A DNA stretch of 8,519 bases from an uncultured Leptospiraceae bacterium (GTDB taxonomy: Bacteria > Spirochaetota > Leptospiria > Leptospirales > Leptospiraceae): NCBI GenBank assembly GCA_937924465.1, contig CALDSP010000140.1:1-8519 (forward strand). Reading direction: 5' to 3'. Below the pieces are notes generated by a model. The model made no database searches and was not told the DNA's origin. It saw nothing but the letters and a program-made list of their open reading frames with translations. A program made the position numbers and the translations under genes. This document shows positions 1-4,766 of the stretch, piece by piece (position 1 is the stretch's first letter; each line of letters starts with the position of its first letter).

Positions 1-180
1 AAATATAATGAGACCGTTGCAAAAATTGAAATTCCTCTCAATCCAAATTACATTCCTAAAAGAGAAGTGTTCGAAATAGAGATGAGAAAAAAAGGAATTT
101 CTGCAGAGGAACTTCGAAAAACATTTAAGTATAATTATAAACATTTTGAAAAATTTGCAGAAGAACACTTGGAAGAATAA
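1..180 (+). CDS. C-terminal end of an unrecognised protein (5' end outside window)
   Basis: Frame 1 is open from the first base of the window to a TAA at 178-180 and gives 59 residues ending in HLEE. The upstream part of the gene is missing. The fragment is strongly charged. It has a short proline- and asparagine-containing stretch (IPLNPNYIP, residues 11-19), followed by a predicted helical tail rich in Lys, Glu and Phe. There is no membrane segment and no motif I recognise, so no function is proposed. It ends 85 bp before the next gene on the same strand and I see no strong hairpin terminator in that gap, so read-through into the following genes cannot be excluded. The reading frame is supported by uninterrupted length and by codon use like that of its neighbours. 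Confidence 0.6.
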   Translation, partial: KYNETVAKIEIPLNPNYIPKREVFEIEMRKKGISAEELRKTFKYNYKHFEKFAEEHLEE

Positions 181-265
181 AAATTTCTATTAAAAAAAAG
201 AATCTTAAAATCCTATAACTTCTTGACCATAAATTAGCTTTCTTCAAACTAAAATAACAAAGCAA

Positions 266-1213
266 ATGTTTCAACTTTTTTTAGGTGTACTATTATATCT
301 TTTTGGTTTATGGTTGTTTTTCTTTAGCGGTACTTTACTCGGATTTGTAATTGGAATTCTTATAAGTATCAATGGGCTAAAAATCATTATTGACAGCTAT
401 GAAAGAATAAGAGGAAAAAAGTTATTTCAATCTGAAGGTAATTTTAATTTATTTTTTGACCACAATAATCATTTCGCTCAACGTCATTTTCATAAGCTTT
501 TACAAAGAGAGTTTGAAGGAAAATCAGCCATTGAAATTTTAGTTGCTATCCTTTCATCGCTTTGCACTCATCTTGCTAAAGCCGATGGATCAATTAGTGA
601 AAAAGAAATGCAAACTCTCAAAGCTTCTCTCAATGAAAACTTTTCTGGAATGGTTGATCATACTTTTATTGCAAGAATTGTTCGCATAACAACAAATCAT
701 TTAAATTATTTAAATTATCACCAAATATTAAACTCAGCACTTAACGTAACTAGAATTTATTTAGATCTAGTAGAATATTTACCAAGACAAGAAAGAGAGC
801 AAATTTTACTTCTGTTGTTTACGATTTTATATGAAATTGTTCTTGCAGATGAGACCTTCTCAAAGGCAAAAGAATCTATGTTCTCAGCACTATTAGATAT
901 ATTAGGAGTAAATCTAGAATATCAAGAAATTATAAAACGTACGGCCTATTATAAATTTAATCAAAAAAAATACGGAAAAACTACGAACATTCCACGAGAT
1001 ATTAAAATTGAAAATGCGAAAAAATTGCTTGGACTAGGAGATAATTTTACAAAAGACGAGTTAGAAAAAACTTGGAAAAAATTTGCTATAGCTTATCATC
1101 CTGACAAATACCATAACCAAGGAGAAGATGTATACAAGCTCATGAATCAAAAATTTGTTGAAGCCAAAGAAGCATATGATATTTTAAGTGAGTATATCAA
1201 AACACAAGGTTAA
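266..1213 (+). CDS. djlA: DjlA-like membrane-anchored co-chaperone (TerB domain + C-terminal J domain)
   Basis: The 315-residue protein has three parts. Residues 1-43 are almost continuously hydrophobic, with a Ser-Gly break at 21-22, and could form one long anchor or a hairpin of two membrane segments. Residues about 88-230 are helical and carry two acidic TerB-type motifs, AKADGSISEKE (104-114) and LADETFSKAKE (193-203). Residues about 248-310 are a J domain with the invariant HPD at 278-280. This order (anchor, TerB, J) is that of DjlA, an inner-membrane J protein that stimulates the ATPase of DnaK and faces the cytoplasm. The role is taken from the family; the client is unknown. The ATG at 266 is needed to keep the hydrophobic segment, but it has no clear Shine-Dalgarno sequence. 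The amidase gene starts 2 bp after the stop, so the two are probably cotranscribed. The symbol rests on architecture only. Confidence 0.8.
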   Translation: MFQLFLGVLLYLFGLWLFFFSGTLLGFVIGILISINGLKIIIDSYERIRGKKLFQSEGNFNLFFDHNNHFAQRHFHKLLQREFEGKSAIEILVAILSSLCTHLAKADGSISEKEMQTLKASLNENFSGMVDHTFIARIVRITTNHLNYLNYHQILNSALNVTRIYLDLVEYLPRQEREQILLLLFTILYEIVLADETFSKAKESMFSALLDILGVNLEYQEIIKRTAYYKFNQKKYGKTTNIPRDIKIENAKKLLGLGDNFTKDELEKTWKKFAIAYHPDKYHNQGEDVYKLMNQKFVEAKEAYDILSEYIKTQG

Positions 1214-1215
1214 TT

Positions 1216-2232
1216 ATGAAAATTACAAAACATAGATTGATCGAAGATCCAAACGTTTCTTTTAAACAAACTCCAAATATTGGAAAAAATTTTTCTAAGG
1301 GACTTCCAGATACAATCATTATTCATTATACTGCAGCTCCAAATGTAAATTCTGCTATCAATTGGCTTACAAATAAATCGGCTAATGCTTCTGCTCATTT
1401 AGTAATTGCACGAGATGGAAAAATTACACAACTAGCAGACTTTAATGTAATTACTTGGCACGCGGGAAAAAGTAAATGGAAAGAAAGAGAAGGATTAAAC
1501 AATTATTCTATTGGAATTGAAATTGATAACTGTGGTATACTTCGTAAGGTCGATTCAAAAACTTATCAACATGGAGAAACAGGACCTAAATTTACAAAGG
1601 AAGATGTAATGATTGCTATTCATAGAAATGGAAAAAAAACTGAGGCTTGGCATAAGTATACAGAAATTCAAATTGAAAGAGTCAAAGAGGTATGTAAATT
1701 ATTGATTAATGAATACAACGTAAAATTTATTTTAGGACACGAAGAAATTGCACCGGGAAGAAAAACAGATCCCGGACCCGCTTTTCCTCTAGATGAGTTA
1801 AGGGAAGAATTACTAGGCAAACAAAAAAAAGAAATAATAAATTCTTTTCCTTTAAAAGGCATTATAATTAAAGATACATCTCTTTTATCTCAACCTCATC
1901 CTAATTCTGAAGTTGTATATAAAAAAGTTTCTGATAATACAGAAATAATTTTGTTACAAGAAAAAGACTCATTTTACAAAGTGGAAGTTCCTTTGATTGG
2001 ATATGTTTCAAAAGCTCATGTTCAGCTAGACAATACAGATAACGACTTTGATGGTGTTGTTACTACAAACGGACTTAACTTTCGTTCTAAACCCGATCCA
2101 AAATCCGATACTTTAGGGCAGGCTTTATCAAAAGGACAAAAATTTTCTCTTTTGGAAAATGGAGCAGCTTGGATTTATATTCGGTATGTAGCGCAAGGTT
2201 GGATAGGAAAAGATAAGGTTCGTTTCTTGTGA
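1216..2232 (+). CDS. N-acetylmuramoyl-L-alanine amidase (Amidase_2/AmpD type) with two C-terminal SH3-like domains
   Basis: The 338-residue enzyme should cleave the bond between N-acetylmuramic acid and L-alanine in peptidoglycan or muropeptides. The Amidase_2 fold spans about residues 30-200. IIIHYTA gives the first zinc ligand H37. FILGHEEIAPGRKTDPG gives H175, K183 and D185, matching H154, K162 and D164 of AmpD. SIGIEIDN gives the catalytic Glu at E102. Other family marks are ASAHLVIARDG (58-68) and WHAGKS (81-86). Two SH3-like repeats follow at about 213-270 and 280-337 and probably bind cell-wall ligands. There is no signal peptide or membrane segment, so it acts in the cytoplasm, as in muropeptide recycling, or leaves by another route. 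A weak AAGG (1206-1209) precedes the ATG, which lies 2 bp after the DjlA-like gene. The stop overlaps the next start. All catalytic residues are present. Confidence 0.9.
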   Translation: MKITKHRLIEDPNVSFKQTPNIGKNFSKGLPDTIIIHYTAAPNVNSAINWLTNKSANASAHLVIARDGKITQLADFNVITWHAGKSKWKEREGLNNYSIGIEIDNCGILRKVDSKTYQHGETGPKFTKEDVMIAIHRNGKKTEAWHKYTEIQIERVKEVCKLLINEYNVKFILGHEEIAPGRKTDPGPAFPLDELREELLGKQKKEIINSFPLKGIIIKDTSLLSQPHPNSEVVYKKVSDNTEIILLQEKDSFYKVEVPLIGYVSKAHVQLDNTDNDFDGVVTTNGLNFRSKPDPKSDTLGQALSKGQKFSLLENGAAWIYIRYVAQGWIGKDKVRFL

Positions 2233-2621
2233 AAAATCCTAGAATTCATAAACTAAGTCTAGCTTTCATGAGTATGTTTTATATATTAGCTGGAACTTCT
2301 CATTTTATTATTACAGATTTTTATTTAACAGTAATGCCTCCTTACATTCCTTATCATAAACTTATGGTTTATGCAAGTGGACTTGTTGAAATTTTACTTG
2401 GCTTTGGTCTTATGAGTTCAAAAACTCGAAGACTCTCTGCATGGGGGATTATTGCTTTATTAATTGCTGTTTTTCCTGCAAATATTCATGCTTACGTGAA
2501 CGACATTGATGTTTTTGGTCTACCGCGTTGGGTTATTTTACTTAGATTGCCTTTTCAAGGAGTTTTAATTTATTGGGCTTATATTTATACTAGGATCAAT
2601 CTCCACGGGAAAACTTCTTAG
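2229..2621 (+). CDS. DoxX-family small integral membrane protein
   Basis: The 130-residue protein has four predicted membrane segments, at about 9-28, 45-62, 69-88 and 100-120. DoxX-type signatures are AGTSHF (21-26) in the first segment, MPPYIP (36-41) after it, SGLVEILLGFGL in the second, and RRLSAWGIIALLIAVFPANI (67-86) in the third. DoxX-like proteins are often linked to thiol or redox homeostasis at the membrane, but the biochemical role of this subgroup is poorly defined and nothing here settles it. The start is GTG at 2229, inside the overlap GTGA with the amidase stop codon. There is no separate ribosome binding site, so translation is probably coupled to the amidase. The 3' end runs 26 bp into the 3' end of the opposing cyclase gene. 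Length and segment number are normal for the family. Confidence 0.85.
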   Translation: MKNPRIHKLSLAFMSMFYILAGTSHFIITDFYLTVMPPYIPYHKLMVYASGLVEILLGFGLMSSKTRRLSAWGIIALLIAVFPANIHAYVNDIDVFGLPRWVILLRLPFQGVLIYWAYIYTRINLHGKTS

Positions 2622-3885
2622 TTAAGAAATTTAACAACTTTTGATTAGGATAAATTCCATTTTCATCTAAAGAATATTCAAGTTTAAGCCTTTTCAAGAA
2701 GAACATTCTTAAACTTCCCTTGTTTTTTGCAGTAATTTCTCCTCTATCTTCCAAAACAAAAAATGGTTTTAAAAGTTGTGCAGTTGTTTCTGAAATATTA
2801 ATTTCACCTGCAACCCCAGATGACTCCATTCGACTTGCAGTATTGACAGTATCTCCCCAAATATCATAAGAAAACTTTTTCTTTCCAATTACCCCAGCTA
2901 CAATAGGACCTGTATGAAAACCAATTCTAATTTGCCAATAAGGACGTCCTAGTTTTTCTTTATCTTCTTTTAGTTTATTTAAAGTCTCTCTCATAGCAAG
3001 CGATGTGAGAGCAGTATCAATATAATGTGTTTCACTTGGACAAGGAACTCCAGCAACGCACATGAAAGAATCCCCAATGGTTTTAATTTTTTCAAGACCA
3101 TACTTTTCAATAATTTCATCAAAGAGCGAAAAACATTCATCTAGTTCAAGAATTAGTTCTTTAGGAGAGAGTCTCTCTGCAATTTGAGTAAAACCTTTGA
3201 AATCTGTAAAAAGAACTGTAGCAGATTCAACAAAAATAGGTTCTACTTTTCCATATTTTTTCAATTCTTCAGAAACCTGTTTAGGCAAAATATTATTGAG
3301 TAACCTCTCTGACTCTTCATAAGCAGATTTGAGTAAATCTTCAAAGAATTCATTCACTGTTTTTTGATAAAAAGTGCTCTGTTCATAAAGTATTTGCCAT
3401 ACTTCCATCTCTTTTTCATTGAGATTTAAATCTTTTAAAATTTCTCTAATGAGCTCTCTCATATTATTTTCAAAAGCAAGAAAATTGGATACGCTAAATC
3501 CTTCTCTTTTGTGATTAAATTTTTGGAATACACTAAGTGTGACTTGTTTAAACTCTTGTTTTGAATTTTCAGACCAATCTAACAAACTTTTAATTCTTGC
3601 ATAAAAAATAATATTATAAGCCTCTGTGATGAAGTCCTCATAGGGAATTGGAAATTGATTTAATTTAAACCATCGCCGAAACAAATGAAATTTAGGTTTA
3701 GGTTCTTCTTCTAAATTTGGAAATAAATTTTTTAAATTTTCAATAATTTGTTTATTAATCTCTGTAGACGTTCTTCCATCAAATTTATTTATATCTGAAT
3801 TTTTTTTATTAAGCTCATCTTGAAGATGTTGAAGAAAATATACAGAAATACGTTTAGAAATAAGGTTTAAATTTTGACTTGGCAT
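2596..3885 (-). CDS. Class III adenylate cyclase, soluble, with N-terminal region of unknown type
   Basis: The 429-residue protein should make cyclic AMP from ATP. The catalytic domain spans about residues 215-400. The metal-binding aspartates are D228 (LFTDFKGFT) and D272 (TIGDSFM). The adenine-selecting pair is K268 (EKIKTIGD) and D341 (SYDIWGD). The transition-state residues are N348 and R352 (VNTASRME). Having the complete set suggests an active homodimer with ATP rather than GTP specificity. A helix at about 186-212 containing LLNNILP is the usual linker that couples a sensor to the cyclase core. Residues 1-185 are helical and charged, without membrane segments or a domain I can name; they may hold the sensor. 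No Shine-Dalgarno sequence is visible before the ATG. A TATAAA (3896-3901, - strand) sits only 10 nt upstream. The gene follows the DUF1564-like gene by 49 bp and collides tail to tail with the DoxX gene. Confidence 0.93.
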   Translation of the reverse strand: MPSQNLNLISKRISVYFLQHLQDELNKKNSDINKFDGRTSTEINKQIIENLKNLFPNLEEEPKPKFHLFRRWFKLNQFPIPYEDFITEAYNIIFYARIKSLLDWSENSKQEFKQVTLSVFQKFNHKREGFSVSNFLAFENNMRELIREILKDLNLNEKEMEVWQILYEQSTFYQKTVNEFFEDLLKSAYEESERLLNNILPKQVSEELKKYGKVEPIFVESATVLFTDFKGFTQIAERLSPKELILELDECFSLFDEIIEKYGLEKIKTIGDSFMCVAGVPCPSETHYIDTALTSLAMRETLNKLKEDKEKLGRPYWQIRIGFHTGPIVAGVIGKKKFSYDIWGDTVNTASRMESSGVAGEINISETTAQLLKPFFVLEDRGEITAKNKGSLRMFFLKRLKLEYSLDENGIYPNQKLLNFLTKKFSRGD

Positions 3886-3934
3886 AATTTAAAATTTTAT
3901 AAAGAAGAAATTTTTGCAATAAGTAATACTTTTA

Positions 3935-4453
3935 TTATTCTGGTGGGTCGTAGAATGTAATCCCTCGTTCTAAAATACTTCTTCCTTTACGTAAAACCTT
4001 TCGTAACTGGGGAACCCTTCCATAGTAGGGTGTAGTAACAACAAAGCTCAAGGCACGAAAGCGTTTGTCGTTTACAACAACGTCGAAGTATTCTTCAATC
4101 TCTAAAAGCCACACAAACAACAAAGTCGCGGAAACACCTAGAGCCTCCGCCCACATCTTAAGTTCCAACCAATCCCTATTTTCAGGGCGAAACTTAAAAG
4201 TAACAAAATTTTGTCCACGCTCTTGGTATTCTGTCTTCACATTTTCAGATGGTTGGAAATAATCAGCATATAAAAGAAAACGATAACGTTTCATTAATGT
4301 ATTTAAATATATATTTAAACCACCATACCTTCGAATTCCCCTTCGCGTGGTAGAACTTAACCAAAAAGGCACTCGTAAAGTAGAAACAGTCTTTCGTTTT
4401 GATTTGATTTCAAGAGTTTGTTTGGGTTCGTTTAGGATAAATTCATACTTCAT
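3935..4453 (-). CDS. DUF1564-like protein, possible ribbon-helix-helix core
   Basis: The 172-residue protein looks to me like DUF1564, a family of unknown function known mainly from Leptospira. The best match from memory is the block QNFVTFKFRP (81-90) followed by DWLELKMWAEALGVSATLLF (94-113) and the VWLLEIE that comes next. That block reads as one strand and two amphipathic helices joined by a GVS turn, the outline of a ribbon-helix-helix DNA-binding unit; this fold is my inference. The N-terminal part is basic (TTRRGIRRYGG, 35-45). There is no signal peptide or membrane segment. The ATG at 4453 is fixed by an in-frame TAA two codons upstream, and no ribosome binding site is visible. By hand count, 3961-4440 is about 38% G+C, against about 31% over six sampled lines of the neighbouring cyclase, a mild sign of different origin. 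DNA binding is unproven. Confidence 0.7.
   Translation of the reverse strand: MKYEFILNEPKQTLEIKSKRKTVSTLRVPFWLSSTTRRGIRRYGGLNIYLNTLMKRYRFLLYADYFQPSENVKTEYQERGQNFVTFKFRPENRDWLELKMWAEALGVSATLLFVWLLEIEEYFDVVVNDKRFRALSFVVTTPYYGRVPQLRKVLRKGRSILERGITFYDPPE
4302..4319. repeat. 18-bp perfect AT palindrome inside the DUF1564-like gene
   Basis: TTTAAATAT is followed directly by its reverse complement ATATTTAAA, giving an unspaced 18-bp perfect palindrome. On the coding (-) strand it covers most of the codons for LNIYLN (residues 46-51). It is the most AT-rich part of an otherwise comparatively GC-rich gene. It may simply reflect the codons used. Confidence 0.6.
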
Positions 4454-4655
4454 ATTTTAGAAGAGTAAAATCATTTACAAAAAGAGTGCACAAACACGCC
4501 CTAAAATAAATTTAGTAAGAAAAATCCTCGAATTTTTTAATCTTTTTTTCTATATTAATTGTGAAACAAAACAAACACCTTCATAATAAATCTAGAAAAA
4601 TATTATTGAGAACAGAAATTCAGAAAATCATAAAAAACAGCTAACACCATGATAG

Positions 4656-4684
4656 TTGTAGTGACTACACACTTGGTTTATAAA
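4656..4684 (+). promoter_or_regulatory. Possible sigma-70-type promoter overlapped by a palindrome
   Basis: TTGTAG (4656-4661) and TATAAA (4679-4684) are 17 bp apart, on the + strand. The -35 match is only half of consensus; the -10 match is five of six. The 13-bp palindrome 4657-4669 covers most of the -35 hexamer, where a repressor would be expected. Transcription would start near 4691 and run toward the antisense strand of the channel gene's 3' end. AT-rich sequence produces such pairs by chance. Confidence 0.25.
4657..4669. repeat. 13-bp palindrome TGTAGT-G-ACTACA
   Basis: TGTAGT (4657-4662) and ACTACA (4664-4669) form a perfect inverted repeat around one central G. A 1-nt spacer cannot make an RNA loop without losing pairs, so a DNA-binding site for a dimeric protein is more likely than a hairpin. 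The same two half-sites recur at 4716-4731 with a 4-nt spacer. Confidence 0.55.
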
Positions 4685-4685
4685 G

Positions 4686-4717
4686 CAAAAAGTTAGTAGA
4701 CCCTCATGAACTTTTTG
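4686..4717. repeat. 9-bp inverted repeat with 14-nt spacer
   Basis: CAAAAAGTT (4686-4694) is the exact reverse complement of AACTTTTTG (4709-4717). The spacer is 14 nt and holds GTAGACCCTCATG. The right arm overlaps the left arm of the next inverted repeat by six bases, so the two hairpins cannot form at once in a single RNA. The U-rich 3' arm could give weak termination on either strand, but the stem has only two G-C pairs. Confidence 0.5.
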
Positions 4718-4735
4718 TAGTTGTTACTACAAAAA
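4712..4735. repeat. 10-bp-arm inverted repeat with TGTT spacer, containing TGTAGT/ACTACA half-sites
   Basis: TTTTTGTAGT (4712-4721) and ACTACAAAAA (4726-4735) are exact reverse complements separated by TGTT. The inner part repeats the half-sites of the 4657-4669 palindrome. As RNA it would be a hairpin with two G-C pairs. It is not a normal terminator on either strand, because the T run lies before the stem and A residues follow it. An operator or a structured RNA element is more likely. Confidence 0.6.
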
Positions 4736-4766
4736 ACATTTAGCCTTCCCGTATAATTTTTATTCA

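Larger units (their letters stand above)
4454..4766. other. 313-bp gene-free region with palindromes, between the mscS-type and DUF1564-like genes
   Basis: No convincing gene lies here. The part next to the DUF1564-like gene (4454-4640) is plain AT-rich sequence with homopolymer runs and must hold that gene's upstream signals, but I cannot pick a convincing promoter. The part next to the channel gene's 3' end (4641-4740) is structured: a 13-bp palindrome at 4657-4669, a 10-bp-arm inverted repeat at 4712-4735, and a further 9-bp inverted repeat at 4686-4717 that shares bases with the second. The two tiny reading frames present (4561-4644, 27 codons; 4649-4696, 15 codons) have no ribosome binding site. 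Confidence 0.6.

Noticed and set aside
223..255. TTGACC (223-228) and TAAAAT (250-255) as a promoter for the DjlA-like gene
   Set aside because: The spacing of 21 bp is too long, and at 17 bp the hexamer is AAACTA, a poor match. The promoter of this gene remains unidentified.
700..717. Tandem 9-bp repeat TTTAAATTA x2
   Set aside because: It encodes a short Leu-Asn-Tyr repeat in the TerB region and is only two units long; it is likely incidental in AT-rich coding sequence.
1210..1398. Reading frame of 62 codons on the - strand inside the amidase gene
   Set aside because: It is antisense to the conserved first zinc-ligand region of the amidase; a shadow frame.
2615..2628. TTCTTA-GT-TAAGAA as a terminator between the DoxX and cyclase genes
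   Set aside because: It has only five usable pairs, no G+C-rich stem, and no U run in the right place on either strand.
4065..4262. Reading frame of 65 codons on the + strand inside the DUF1564-like gene
   Set aside because: It is antisense to a gene with a recognisable family pattern and has no independent support.
4561..4644. 27-codon GTG-started frame encoding a basic peptide
   Set aside because: It has no ribosome binding site and no recognisable similarity, and is too short to stand out from chance.
4649..4696. 15-codon ATG frame (MIVVVTTHLVYKAKS)
   Set aside because: It overlaps the palindrome, lacks a ribosome binding site, and could not be distinguished from chance.
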